Below, piece by piece: positions 16,226 through 24,350 of a stretch of 64,000 nt of DNA (the first letter of the stretch is position 1; every line of letters starts with the position of its first letter). The DNA is from DAOUAT01 sp964551735 (GTDB lineage Bacteria; Chloroflexota; Anaerolineae; CG2-30-64-16), in contig CAZKEF010000029.1 in assembly GCA_964551735.1 (NCBI GenBank), forward strand, positions 1 to 64,000, written 5' to 3'. The position numbers were made by a program, and so were the translations under genes. Under the pieces are notes generated by a model, which was not told where the DNA came from, made no database searches, and was given only the letters and a program-made list of their open reading frames with translations.

Positions 16226-16987
16226 ATGCGCTACGTGCTATTCTTCAAGCCCTACAACGTCCTATCGGTATTCACCGACCCCGAGGGCCGGCCCACCCTG
16301 GCCGATCACGTCCCGGTTCCGGACATCTACGCGGCCGGCCGGCTGGATTACGATAGCGAAGGGCTGCTGCTGCTGACCGACGACGGCGACCTGGCCCACC
16401 GGCTGACCCACCCGCGGCACAAGCTGCCCAAGACCTACCTGGTGCAGGTGGAGAACGTGCCCTCGGGCGAAGCATTAGCCGCGCTGCGCACAGGCGTGCC
16501 CGTGAAAGGGGAGCTGCTGGCCGCGGCCGAGGTCGAGCTGCTGCCGGCCGAGCCCGACCTGCCCCCGCGGGGCGTTCCCGTCCGCTACCGGCCCACCATC
16601 CCCACCGCCTGGCTGCGCATCGTGCTGCATGAGGGCAAGAAGCGGCAGATCCGCCACATGACCGCGGCCGCCGGCCACCCCACCCTACGCCTGGTGCGCG
16701 TCGCCATCGGCCCGCTAACGCTGGCAGGCCTACAGCCCGGCGGCTGGCGCGACCTGACCACTGACGAGCTGCACGCCTTGAAAGGAGCCCTGCACCGTGG
16801 AAGAACTGACCCTGCAAGAGATCCAACGCCGCACGGCCGCGGGAGAGTTGACCGCCCTGGCCCTAACAGAAAGCTACCTGCGCCGCATCAGGGAGATAGA
16901 CCAGGCCGGCCCGCGGCTCAACAGCGTGATCGAAGTCAACCCGGACGCGCTGGCGATCGCCGCAGCCCTGGACCGCGAACGCGCTGA
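16226..16987 (+). CDS. RsuA/RluE-family pseudouridine synthase with overlapping tail
   Basis: 253 residues. Isomerises a uridine in rRNA. It has FKPYNVLSVFTDPEGRPTL at the start, the catalytic-Asp block AAGRLDYDSEGLLLLTDDGDL (Asp near residue 41), KTYLVQV, and HEGKKRQIRHMTAAAGHPTLRLVRVAIGPL. There is no S4 domain, as in RluE. The family normally ends soon after LTTDELHALKG (residue ~187). Here the frame stays open for about 65 more residues, rich in Arg, Pro and Gly, over the start of the amidase gene; this tail is probably non-functional or reflects a lost stop. A TAGAAT lies 7 bases before the ATG with no ribosome site, so the mRNA may be leaderless. Confidence 0.88.
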   Translation: MRYVLFFKPYNVLSVFTDPEGRPTLADHVPVPDIYAAGRLDYDSEGLLLLTDDGDLAHRLTHPRHKLPKTYLVQVENVPSGEALAALRTGVPVKGELLAAAEVELLPAEPDLPPRGVPVRYRPTIPTAWLRIVLHEGKKRQIRHMTAAAGHPTLRLVRVAIGPLTLAGLQPGGWRDLTTDELHALKGALHRGRTDPARDPTPHGRGRVDRPGPNRKLPAPHQGDRPGRPAAQQRDRSQPGRAGDRRSPGPRTR

Positions 16988-18311
16988 GCGCGGACCGCGC
17001 GGCCCGCTGCACGGCGTCCCCATCCTGCTGAAGGACAACATTGATACCGCGGACAGGCTAGCGACCACGGCCGGCTCGCTGGCGCTGGTCGGCTCGCGGC
17101 CCGCACGAGACGCCACGGTTGCCGCAAGGCTGCGCGCGGCCGGCACGGTCATCCTGGGCAAAACCAATCTGAGCGAGTGGGCCAACTTTCGCTCCAGCCA
17201 CTCCGTCAGCGGGTGGAGCAGCCGCGGTGGGCAGACGCGCAACCCCTACGCGCTGGATCGCAGCCCCTGCGGTTCCAGCTCCGGCTCCGGCGTGGCGGTG
17301 GCGGCCAACCTCTGCGCGGCCGCGGTGGGCACCGAGACCGACGGCTCCATCATCTGCCCGGCGCAGACCTGCGGCATCGTGGGCATCAAGCCGACGGTGG
17401 GCCTGGTCAGCAGAGCGGGCATCGTCCCCATCAGCCACAGCCAGGACACCGCTGGCCCCATGGCGCGCACCGTGGCCGACGCGGCCCTGCTGCTGGCCGC
17501 CCCGGCCGGCCCCGACCCGCGCGATCCGGCGACGGCCGTCGGTTTTTGGACGCGGACGAGCGCGGAGGATGCGGATTTTACCCGGTTCTTGACCAAGGAT
17601 GCCCTGCGCGGCGCGCGGATCGGGGTAGCGCGCGGCATGGGGGGGTTCAACCCGCGGGTGGATGCCGTATTCGAGGAGAGCCTCCTGGCGCTGCGTGACC
17701 TGGGCGCCGAGTTGGTGGACCCGGCCGACATCACCACGGCCAAACAGATCGATCCCACCGAAATGGAAGTGCTGCTCTACGAGTTCAAAGCCGACCTGGA
17801 CGCATACCTGGGCGACCTCGGGCTGGAATCGCCGGTGCATTCCCTGGCCGACGTCATCGCGTTCAACGAAGCGCACCGGGACGCGGTCATGCCCACCTTC
17901 GGCCAGGAGCTGATGCTGCTGGCCCAGGAGAAGGGCCCGTTGACCGAAGCAAAGTACCTGGAAGCGCTGGCGACCAACCACCGGCTGGCGCGGGACGAGG
18001 GGATTGACGCCACTCTGCGCCAAAATGCGCTGGACGCCATCGTTGCGCCCTCCGGCGGCCCAGCGTGGCTGATCGATCACGTGTGCGGTGATCATTACGG
18101 CGGCGGCAACACTACCCCAGCGGCCGTGGCTGGTTATCCCAGCATCACCGTGCCGGCCGGCTGCGTTTGGGGCCTGCCGGTGGGCCTTTCGTTCATCGGC
18201 CCGGCCTGGAGCGAGCCGGCGCTGATCGGCTACGCGTACGCATTCGAGCAGGCGACCCAGGTCCGCCGGCCGCCGACGTTCGCGGCGGCGGTCAATCCAG
18301 ATTTAGCGTGA
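16797..18311 (+). CDS. Amidase-signature-family amidase
   Basis: 504 residues from GTG with AAAGGAG upstream. Hydrolyses amide bonds using the Ser-cisSer-Lys triad: Lys in ILLKDNIDTAD (near 78), cis-Ser and nucleophile in CGSSSGSGVAVAANL (near 158) and TETDGSIICPA (near 182). IVGIKPTVGLVSRAG is also typical. The length matches stand-alone amidases, which are longer than many GatA proteins. No gatB/gatC genes are adjacent, so a role in tRNA amidation is not indicated. The start overlaps the pseudouridine synthase frame by about 190 bases and the stop overlaps the EamA transporter ATG by one base, indicating translational coupling with the exporter. Confidence 0.93.
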   Translation: MEELTLQEIQRRTAAGELTALALTESYLRRIREIDQAGPRLNSVIEVNPDALAIAAALDRERAERGPRGPLHGVPILLKDNIDTADRLATTAGSLALVGSRPARDATVAARLRAAGTVILGKTNLSEWANFRSSHSVSGWSSRGGQTRNPYALDRSPCGSSSGSGVAVAANLCAAAVGTETDGSIICPAQTCGIVGIKPTVGLVSRAGIVPISHSQDTAGPMARTVADAALLLAAPAGPDPRDPATAVGFWTRTSAEDADFTRFLTKDALRGARIGVARGMGGFNPRVDAVFEESLLALRDLGAELVDPADITTAKQIDPTEMEVLLYEFKADLDAYLGDLGLESPVHSLADVIAFNEAHRDAVMPTFGQELMLLAQEKGPLTEAKYLEALATNHRLARDEGIDATLRQNALDAIVAPSGGPAWLIDHVCGDHYGGGNTTPAAVAGYPSITVPAGCVWGLPVGLSFIGPAWSEPALIGYAYAFEQATQVRRPPTFAAAVNPDLA

Positions 18312-19222
18312 TGCGCTGGCGCCACGATCCCCGCTGGGCCTACGTCTTCGTCAACCTGGCCACGCTGTTTTGGGCCGGGAACGTGACGCTGGGCCGCGCG
18401 CTACGCGACCAGGTCGGCCCGTTCACCCTGGCCGCAACGCGGGTGGGCATCGCCGCGCTGCTGTTCCTGATCCTGCTGCGCCGCCAGCCCGCATCAGAAC
18501 ACCGCCCCGGCCGCGCCTGGCCCTGGCTGCTGGGGATGGCGATCACCGGCGTGGCCGGGTTCCCGGTGCTGCTCTATCTGTCCTTGCGCTACACCACAGC
18601 CAGCAACGCCTCGCTGATCAACGGCACGGGGCCGCTGATGACCGCGCTGCTGGCCGGCTGGCTGCTCCACACCCGGCTGACGCGCGGCCAGCTTGCCGGC
18701 GCGCTGCTGTCGCTGCTGGGCGTGCTGTTGGTGGTCGGCGGCGACCCGAGCGTGGCGCGCAACGGCTTCACGCTGAACCCCGGCGACCTGATCATGGTCG
18801 CGAACGTGGCGATGTGGGGATTATACTCCATCATGAGCCGGGTCGTCACCCGCGCACGCTCGACGATTTGGGCCACCACCTTTTCGGCCTGGTTCGCATT
18901 GCCTTTCCTGCTGCCCGCGGCCATCCTGGAATGGCGTCAAGCGCCGCCGGTGCTGAACGCGTCGGTACTGCTGGCGATGCTCTACATCGGGGTCTTCGCG
19001 GCGTTCCTGGCGTTTCTGGCGTGGAACGAGGGGGTGCGCCGCGTGGGGCCGTCGGGCGCGATGGCGTTCTACAACATGCTGCCGGTCTTCGGCGCACTAT
19101 TGGCCGGCCTGTTCCTGGGCGAACGGCTGGCGCCAGGGCAACTGCTCGGCGGTGCGCTGGTGATCGCGGGCGGGCTGCTGGCTGCGCTGTGGCAACCTGC
19201 CAGCAGCCCCGGCAATCCTTGA
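18311..19222 (+). CDS. EamA (drug/metabolite transporter superfamily) permease
   Basis: 303 residues with ten predicted membrane helices in two EamA repeats. The first repeat has LATLFWAGNVTLGRALRDQV and NASLINGTGPLMTALLAGWLL; the second has DLIMVANVAMWGLYSIMSRVV and AFYNMLPVFGALLAGLFLGE, the conserved late helix. The family exports amino acids, metabolites or nucleosides in the cytoplasmic membrane; the substrate is unknown. The ATG overlaps the amidase stop (TGATG), so the pair may hydrolyse an amide and export the product. The stop lies inside a 17-bp palindrome. Confidence 0.9.
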   Translation: MRWRHDPRWAYVFVNLATLFWAGNVTLGRALRDQVGPFTLAATRVGIAALLFLILLRRQPASEHRPGRAWPWLLGMAITGVAGFPVLLYLSLRYTTASNASLINGTGPLMTALLAGWLLHTRLTRGQLAGALLSLLGVLLVVGGDPSVARNGFTLNPGDLIMVANVAMWGLYSIMSRVVTRARSTIWATTFSAWFALPFLLPAAILEWRQAPPVLNASVLLAMLYIGVFAAFLAFLAWNEGVRRVGPSGAMAFYNMLPVFGALLAGLFLGERLAPGQLLGGALVIAGGLLAALWQPASSPGNP

Positions 19223-19255
19223 AAATCCAAAGTTGCCATTTGGATTTTCAAGGAT
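19215..19255. repeat. Perfect 17-bp inverted repeat across the EamA stop codon
   Basis: ATCCTTGAAAATCCAAA (19215-19231) pairs perfectly with 19239-19255 around a 7-base GTTGCCA loop. The EamA TGA lies in the left arm. The stem is A/T-rich and has no following T-run, so it is a weak terminator at best; it may protect mRNA ends between convergent genes. Confidence 0.75.
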
Positions 19256-19355
19256 GATGCGCTGAATCAGCACCGAGCGTGGTCAGCCTCTTCCCCCGCA
19301 GGGCCTTGTTGGTCAGTTGTGTGATTCTCAGGAAAAGAGATGTCTGCCCTGCGGC

Positions 19356-20342
19356 CTATGGCGTGGGCCGCAGGACGCCGTTGGCATCGCGCCGCAGCGG
19401 ATTCGGCTGCACGGGCAGCGGCGCGCCGGGCATCTCGGCGATGGAGACGCCGTGCGGCCAGTCGGCCGGGGCCACTGCGATGTAGCGCGCATAGCCGCCC
19501 GTGCCGCCCAACGGTTTCGCAAAGCCGATAATGATCAGCCCGCCGGCCTCGGGCGCCTGGTCCAGGTTGGCGACCCCCTCAGCCTGCGCGAAGTGATTGT
19601 GCATCAGCCAGTACTCCCCTTCCAGGTTGGGGGTCGTGTCAGTGTCCAGCGGCTCGTGGCCGTGGAACAGGATCTTGCGCTCCAGGTGCAGGAACTTGAG
19701 CGCGTCCAGGCTGACGCCGGGGAAGGGCGCCTGGCCGAAGCGCTCGATCTCGCGCCAGCGCTTGTACCAATCCGAGCGCACCATCACCACCGAGCCGGCC
19801 GGGATCTGACCGTGCCTGGCCTCCCAGTCCAGGATGTCCTGCACCTGGAGATGATAGCCCTCGTCCTGGGCCACCTTGTCGCTGATGTTGATCACCGCCA
19901 AGGGGCGGATGGCGTAGGTGGCGGGGATGTCGCTGATGGTGGCGCCCAACTCCTCCCAGTGCGCGGGCGGGTCGAGCTGCGTGCCATACTGGTCGGTAGG
20001 GATCTCGTAAGCCGTGGCGACGAAGCCATGCTCGGCGTAGGTGAACTCCTGGCCCAACGCGACATAGCCCTCGATAGCTCGACCGGCCACGGCCGGCTTG
20101 AAGACCGCGTTGCCGAAGCCGGGCCACACCGCCTGCACCGGCTCGAACGCGTGGGTCAGGTCAATGTATTTCGCATTGACGAAGACATCCTGGTAGATGG
20201 CCCAGAGGTCACGCCCCTGGGCAGCAGCCTGGGACGCGGCGGCCGGAGGCGCCGAACTCGCCACCGGTTCAGGGAGGGGCGCGCAGGCGGTTAACGCCAG
20301 CGCCAGTAACACGCAAACAAAGAACGGCAGATGACGTTTCAT
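19356..20342 (-). CDS. Cyclase-family (kynurenine-formamidase-like) lipoprotein
   Basis: 328 residues starting at an ATG with AAGGAGG 7 bases upstream. A lipoprotein signal peptide is clear: MKRHLPFFVCVLLALALTAC, with the lipobox Cys at residue 20. The rest matches the metal-dependent cyclase/formamidase fold: YIDLTHAFEPVQAVWPGF near the start of the domain and a GTQLDPPAHW block where the family usually has GTHxDxPxHF. The first metal His is therefore Gln, so activity may be changed. Such exported cyclases are uncharacterised. It is convergent with the EamA gene and divergent from the Rpn-like gene. Confidence 0.82.
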   Translation of the reverse strand: MKRHLPFFVCVLLALALTACAPLPEPVASSAPPAAASQAAAQGRDLWAIYQDVFVNAKYIDLTHAFEPVQAVWPGFGNAVFKPAVAGRAIEGYVALGQEFTYAEHGFVATAYEIPTDQYGTQLDPPAHWEELGATISDIPATYAIRPLAVINISDKVAQDEGYHLQVQDILDWEARHGQIPAGSVVMVRSDWYKRWREIERFGQAPFPGVSLDALKFLHLERKILFHGHEPLDTDTTPNLEGEYWLMHNHFAQAEGVANLDQAPEAGGLIIIGFAKPLGGTGGYARYIAVAPADWPHGVSIAEMPGAPLPVQPNPLRRDANGVLRPTP

Positions 20343-20495
20343 GCGAGCCTCCTTGGCATATACGACACACGGGCGGGGGGAAGAGGCGCCGGAGTTAAGT
20401 ATGCGCGAATTCATGAAGTTGCGCAAGTCACAGACAGAAGCGGATACGTTTTGTTAAGGGCAGGTTCTCGGATCCCCGACCCTTCAGGGGGGGTG

Positions 20496-20524
20496 TTGGC
20501 AGAGGTCGCGTTCTGATGTAGAAT
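20496..20524 (+). promoter_or_regulatory. Promoter of the Rpn-like/lipoprotein pair
   Basis: TTGGCA (20496-20501), a 17-base spacer and TAGAAT (20519-20524), about 40 bases before the GTG start of the nuclease-like gene. Confidence 0.6.
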
Positions 20525-20563
20525 AGATGATAACATGGCGCTGCACACCGGTGGAGAACAACG

Positions 20564-21379
20564 GTGCAACACGACGCCAGCTATCAAGACCTGTTTTCGC
20601 ACCCGGAGATGGTGGCCGACCTGCTGCGCGGCTTTGTGGGTGAGCCGTGGGTGCAGGAGGCAGACTTCAGCACGCTAGAGAAGGTCAGCGGCAGCTACGT
20701 CAGCGACGACCTGCGCACGCGGGAAGCTGACCTGGTGTGGCGGGTGCGGCTGCGCGACGGCTGGCTGTACGTCTACCTGCTGCTGGAGTTCCAATCCAGC
20801 GTGGAGCAATACATGGCCGTGCGGGTGATGACCTACATCGGCCTGCTGTATCAAGACCTGATCCGCCGCGACCTGGCGCCAGGCGGCCAACTACCGCCGG
20901 TCGTGCCGCTGGTACTCTACAACGGTCTGGCCCGCTGGCAAGCCCCGGTGGATATCGCCGACCTGGTGGCGTCCGGGCCGCGCGAACTGGCGATCTATCG
21001 GCCCCAGGTGCGCTATCTGGCGATTGAACTAGATTCGGCATCGGACATGACAGATTGGAAGGATATTAGGGACATGTTAGCCGAACGTGTCATCGAATGG
21101 ACAAAAGATCGGAACCAAATGGGCCTGGAAGAGGGGCGACGCGCAGGTCTCCAGCAAGGGCTACAACAAGGGCAGATCGCCGGAGCTCGGGAGAGCGTTC
21201 TTGCGGCCCTCAGTCTGCGCTTCGGCCGCTTGCCGCTGGCGGTGGAGGACGCCGTGAACCGCATCGCCGATCTACCGCGCTTGCGCGCCCTACTCCAGCG
21301 CGCGATCCTGGCCGGCAGCCTGGCAGAGTTCACGGTCGCGCTGGCCGCAGATAGCAACCCGGCCGAGGCCGCGGCGTGA
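20564..21379 (+). CDS. Rpn/YhgA-like PD-(D/E)XK nuclease family protein
   Basis: 271 residues from GTG. The N-terminus HDASYQDLFSHPEMVADLLRG is diagnostic of the Rpn/YhgA (transposase_31, recombination-promoting nuclease) family. The nuclease core reads READLVWRV and YLLLEFQSS (Asp and Glu-x-Gln at the usual D...ExK/Q positions), followed by RVMTYIGLLYQDLIRR. Near 160-190 the text (DSASDMTDWKDIRDMLAERV) departs from the usual family, then a Gln/Gly-rich run GLQQGLQQGQ leads to a C-terminal helical part. Members act on DNA and are common accessory genes. The stop overlaps the next gene's GTG by three bases. Confidence 0.85.
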   Translation: MQHDASYQDLFSHPEMVADLLRGFVGEPWVQEADFSTLEKVSGSYVSDDLRTREADLVWRVRLRDGWLYVYLLLEFQSSVEQYMAVRVMTYIGLLYQDLIRRDLAPGGQLPPVVPLVLYNGLARWQAPVDIADLVASGPRELAIYRPQVRYLAIELDSASDMTDWKDIRDMLAERVIEWTKDRNQMGLEEGRRAGLQQGLQQGQIAGARESVLAALSLRFGRLPLAVEDAVNRIADLPRLRALLQRAILAGSLAEFTVALAADSNPAEAAA

Positions 21380-22758
21380 CGCGCACGCTGGCCCCGCGCC
21401 ACCCTCGGCCGGCCCGTGCCCGCAGGCTCGCCGCCCTGGCTTTGCTGTTGGGCCTGCTGGCCGCGTGCGTCGCCGGCCCAGCCGCCGTGCCGCAGGCAAC
21501 CGGCACGCCCGTTGCGCCGACCGCCGCCCCCAACGCGCCGCGCAGCACCCCGGCGCCGACCGCCCCGCCCACAGTCATCGCAACTGCCACGCCCGGGCCG
21601 CACGCGCGCCTCATCCTGCCCGCTGCCGGCGACCTCACCCCCGCCGAACAACAAGCCCTCACCGCCCTGATCGCCAGCCCGCCCGCCGAGTGGGGGATGA
21701 CCGCGTCCATGGACGCGCAACCAGGCAGGACCGAAGAAGGCTATCTCACCCTGACACTTCTCGAAACACCCACCGATCAAACATCTAATTTTCAGCCAGT
21801 CGGACGGATCATCATACTGGATGCCGAAGCGAAATCCACTATTGCTATTGTTGATCTGGCTGACGCTCAAGCGGTCGCTCAACAAAATGGTCTACCACCT
21901 GTCAGTTACATTGAAGTAGATTCCACAGGGCGAGTGGTGGGAGCGGATGCGACCGGGCAGGCAGTGGTGATTTTTGATCTCGCCGCCAACGCCTGGGGTC
22001 CCGTCGCGCCTCCCGAACTCGCCCCCACCGCCACGCCGGCGACGCCCGAACAACCCGCCGGCATGATCCAGTTTGACGGCTACACCATCGCCTACGACAC
22101 CGCCAAGAGCCAATGGGTACAAAAAAATGAAAAAGGCGCCGTCCGCACCGTCTGGAACGAAGCCGCCGGCAAATGGGAAATCCCCGCCTCGGTCAAGTCC
22201 ATCGAGATCGGCCCGGAAGGAGTAGACCACGGGCTGGTCGTGGCATTGTCGGTGGAGGAAATCAGGAAGTTGATGGAGCAACAGCCTGGACGCTTGCCTC
22301 TACCTATTCGGCTCAATGATGTGGAACATGTGGAGATCAAAGAGGGCGCATCACCAAAGGCACCCTTCCTTCTTCTCAACGGTAATAATGGTCTTGGAGG
22401 AATTAGTATAATCAACGTGGTAGATGGACTTTGCGAAAAAGGTGGTGAGAATAGGGGAGATGACGGCGGTAAACACGATTGTTTGGTCTGGATAGAAAGG
22501 GATAAAGGGGATAATGTTATGTACTATTTTCCGGGAAACATTGGACAACTATACAGTAGCGGACAGGTGACATTCGGAACTATATTAGCAACTTACCCAC
22601 AGGGAAGTAGTCAAAAAATGGATTCAGCCAGTCCAACTCAAAGTGGCAACGAATTCGCCTGGTCAGGAAAGTGGTCTGATCGACGAGGGAAACAATTATT
22701 TGCCCAACTTGAAGATACACTCACCAATCCTCAAGGACAACCTGTGATTTTCCAATAG
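21376..22758 (+). CDS. Large secreted lipoprotein of unknown function
   Basis: 460 residues from GTG overlapping the Rpn-like stop. The N-terminus is Arg-rich, then hydrophobic LAALALLLGLLAAC (lipobox Cys near 31), then a Thr/Pro/Ala-rich linker to about residue 75, typical of Chloroflexota surface lipoproteins. The rest shows no recognisable domain; a second short TPAT/PEQP linker near 215-230 splits it into two modules. Base composition drops to clearly AT-richer after about 21770 and again after 22330, unlike the neighbours, suggesting acquired sequence joined to a native lipoprotein leader. The site is probably the outer face of the membrane. No function is proposed. Confidence 0.75.
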   Translation: MTRTLAPRHPRPARARRLAALALLLGLLAACVAGPAAVPQATGTPVAPTAAPNAPRSTPAPTAPPTVIATATPGPHARLILPAAGDLTPAEQQALTALIASPPAEWGMTASMDAQPGRTEEGYLTLTLLETPTDQTSNFQPVGRIIILDAEAKSTIAIVDLADAQAVAQQNGLPPVSYIEVDSTGRVVGADATGQAVVIFDLAANAWGPVAPPELAPTATPATPEQPAGMIQFDGYTIAYDTAKSQWVQKNEKGAVRTVWNEAAGKWEIPASVKSIEIGPEGVDHGLVVALSVEEIRKLMEQQPGRLPLPIRLNDVEHVEIKEGASPKAPFLLLNGNNGLGGISIINVVDGLCEKGGENRGDDGGKHDCLVWIERDKGDNVMYYFPGNIGQLYSSGQVTFGTILATYPQGSSQKMDSASPTQSGNEFAWSGKWSDRRGKQLFAQLEDTLTNPQGQPVIFQ

Positions 22759-22766
22759 TCTTTCTC

Positions 22767-22796
22767 TTGCATCTAGCCACAAATATCAGCTATATT
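22767..22796 (+). promoter_or_regulatory. Promoter of the M23-like/Cys-rich pair
   Basis: TTGCAT (22767-22772), an 18-base spacer and TATATT (22791-22796). The predicted start of transcription falls within a few bases of the ATG at 22805, and no ribosome site is visible, so the message may be leaderless. Confidence 0.6.
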
Positions 22797-22804
22797 AGTA
22801 GTTG

Positions 22805-23314
22805 ATGAAAAAGTGGATTGGTGTGTTGGTTCTTTGTTTGTTTCTCGGCGTTATAGCAGGCGCCCTGACTTATCTGGCATCAAACAAGCAACTTCCCGAC
22901 GATCTCCCCTCACAGACCCCACCTCTCTCTCTACCTGTCGCCAATGCCTCCCAGTATTGGATCAAAGATGGTACCAGATCCCAATTTGACCGGTTGCAGC
23001 TACCAGCAAACTCCGAGATCAAAGCGATCTTCGCCGGCGCGGTTACCCATATTGGTCCCGTGGAAGAAAACGGCGAAGTGCGATCGCAAAACATCATCCT
23101 CCACAATCCACAGACCAAACAAGGCGCCAGCTATCTTCTGCCCGACAATGCCCAAGTCTTAGTCGCCTTAGGTCAACAAGTCACAGCAGCTCAAGCGCTG
23201 GCACGCCTCCCAGGTGGTGGGCGAAATCTTGACTGTCTGGGTGAGGCCAACGTTTCGGTCACTTATCTGCTGGATGGTGAGATCATACCTGTTGACGAAA
23301 GGCAGTACCGATGA
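22805..23314 (+). CDS. Membrane-anchored protein with degenerate M23-like beta domain
   Basis: 169 residues. A single N-terminal helix (residues 4-26, WIGVLVLCLFLGVIAGALTY) anchors an outer domain. From about 70 the pattern SEIKAIFAGAVTHIGPVEE, NIILHNPQTKQGASYLLP and VLVALGQQVTAAQALARL follows the beta-strand spacing of M23/LytM peptidase or lipoyl-like domains. The zinc ligands (HxxxD and HxH) are absent, so no peptidase activity is expected; this assignment is tentative. AT-rich compared with the genome. Its stop overlaps the ATG of the Cys-rich gene by four bases (ATGA), so the two are translated together. Confidence 0.65.
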   Translation: MKKWIGVLVLCLFLGVIAGALTYLASNKQLPDDLPSQTPPLSLPVANASQYWIKDGTRSQFDRLQLPANSEIKAIFAGAVTHIGPVEENGEVRSQNIILHNPQTKQGASYLLPDNAQVLVALGQQVTAAQALARLPGGGRNLDCLGEANVSVTYLLDGEIIPVDERQYR

Positions 23315-24039
23315 GGCATTGGCAGCTCTTGACCGGCGTTTTTGTTTTCCTGGCAGTAACTGTATGGCTGGGCTTGGGGCAGGCAAGACAAGCAACTGCC
23401 ATCTGGAATTGCTGTGAAGACGAGGCCTCGGTGAGTGGCCCTGCTGAGACATGCGATAACCTGAATTATTGTAATAGCAATGTCCAGAAGTGTTGTTACC
23501 CCGAACAATGCTCCTACGACGGCAAGCCCGTAGCCTGGAGCTATTGTGGCAATCAGTCTAACGTCTGCTGTCAGGTGCAAGGCGGTTGCAGTAGCGTCTG
23601 TGGTAACGTGCCGATATGGACATGGTGTCAGATTACTGATTGCTTAGCATCGGCAAACCCAAACTCACTAGACTGCCGCTACTCCTACACCTACCAAACC
23701 ACCGCCTGCAACGCTGTGGACTCGTGCTACCCCGGCTCGTCGCCGTATCTCTACGCCGCCTTGTGCCTCCCCAGCGGCTGCGCCGTGGGCGGGCAGTACA
23801 AAACTTGCTGTAAAAATGACGGGAGCGGTGTCGCGGCTTGCATCGGCGGGCAGTATTCCGGTGGCTGCCCGGCTGGCTCATCGCCAGTGGTCAACTGCGT
23901 GGGGCCGGGGTGCTGCAGTGGCACTGCACCCACCTCCACCCCCGGCCCCAGCCCGACGCCGGGGGGGCAGGAGGCGAGAGATGCTAACGAATCAGCCGGA
24001 TTGGCCGCGCCCAGGCTGCGGCAGCAGGCCGGCCTCTGA
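23311..24039 (+). CDS. Secreted 26-cysteine protein with Thr-Pro tail
   Basis: 242 residues. A signal peptide (residues 4-26, hydrophobic, ending GLGQARQATA) precedes about 180 residues with 26 Cys, many as CC pairs (NCCED, QKCCYP, NVCCQ, KTCCKN, GPGCCSG). This implies a disulfide-stabilised extracellular protein. A TSTPGPSPTPGG linker follows, then a basic tail unlike a domain. In related surface proteins such linkers usually lead to a further domain; here a run of seven G at about 23960 sits exactly at that point, so a frameshift truncation is possible. No known family is recognised. Confidence 0.72.
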   Translation: MRHWQLLTGVFVFLAVTVWLGLGQARQATAIWNCCEDEASVSGPAETCDNLNYCNSNVQKCCYPEQCSYDGKPVAWSYCGNQSNVCCQVQGGCSSVCGNVPIWTWCQITDCLASANPNSLDCRYSYTYQTTACNAVDSCYPGSSPYLYAALCLPSGCAVGGQYKTCCKNDGSGVAACIGGQYSGGCPAGSSPVVNCVGPGCCSGTAPTSTPGPSPTPGGQEARDANESAGLAAPRLRQQAGL

Positions 24040-24065
24040 AATCGATCCGTCCCGCCGATTCGTTG

Positions 24066-24287
24066 TTATCTGCCCCCTGCCAGCAGCGCACTGTAGCCCT
24101 TCTTCGTCACCGCGGCGATGATCTCGGCATCGCCGACCCGCGCCTCATCGAATTCCACCGTCATCTGCCCCTTCTTGTAGCTGGCTTCGACGCGCACGAC
24201 CCCCGGCAGCTCATCTTCGATGCCCTCGATCCGCATGGCGCAGTTGGCGCAGTGCATGTCGGTTACCTGGAAAGTCTTCTTGATCAT
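24066..24287 (-). CDS. copZ: CopZ-like copper chaperone (HMA domain)
   Basis: 73 residues. A single heavy-metal-associated domain with MHCANC (Cys near residues 13 and 16) and the usual GVVRVEASYKKGQMTVEFDE strand-turn. Binds Cu(I) in the cytoplasm and hands it to the CopA ATPase or the CsoR repressor. It is last in the minus-strand copper operon after a palindromic spacer. Length and motif match the family. Confidence 0.9.
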   Translation of the reverse strand: MIKKTFQVTDMHCANCAMRIEGIEDELPGVVRVEASYKKGQMTVEFDEARVGDAEIIAAVTKKGYSALLAGGR

Positions 24288-24301
24288 CGTTCCATCCTCT
24301 C

Positions 24302-24350
24302 GTAGGGGCCTTGCGCCTGCCCCAGGGCGACCGCAAGGGATCGCCCCTAC
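24302..24350. repeat. GTAGGGGC palindromic repeat between copper genes
   Basis: GTAGGGGC (24302-24309) and GCCCCTAC (24343-24350) are perfect inverted ends. Inside, CTTGCG (24310-24315) pairs with CGCAAG (24332-24337). The TAG stop of the upstream TauE/cupredoxin gene lies in the distal arm. This type of GTAGGGGCGATCCCTTGCG palindrome is a common dispersed bacterial repeat; a related one is at 31977-32074. Confidence 0.7.

Noticed and set aside
17058..18095. 345-codon minus-strand frame opposite the amidase
   Set aside because: The amidase signature and catalytic triad are on the + strand; the antisense text has no family features.
19215..19255. Intrinsic terminator
   Set aside because: The stem is A/T-rich and no T-run follows on either strand; kept only as an inverted repeat.
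20496..24039. Antiphage defence island
   Set aside because: Only the Rpn-like nuclease hints at DNA processing; the other genes are exported proteins, and no known defence module is present.
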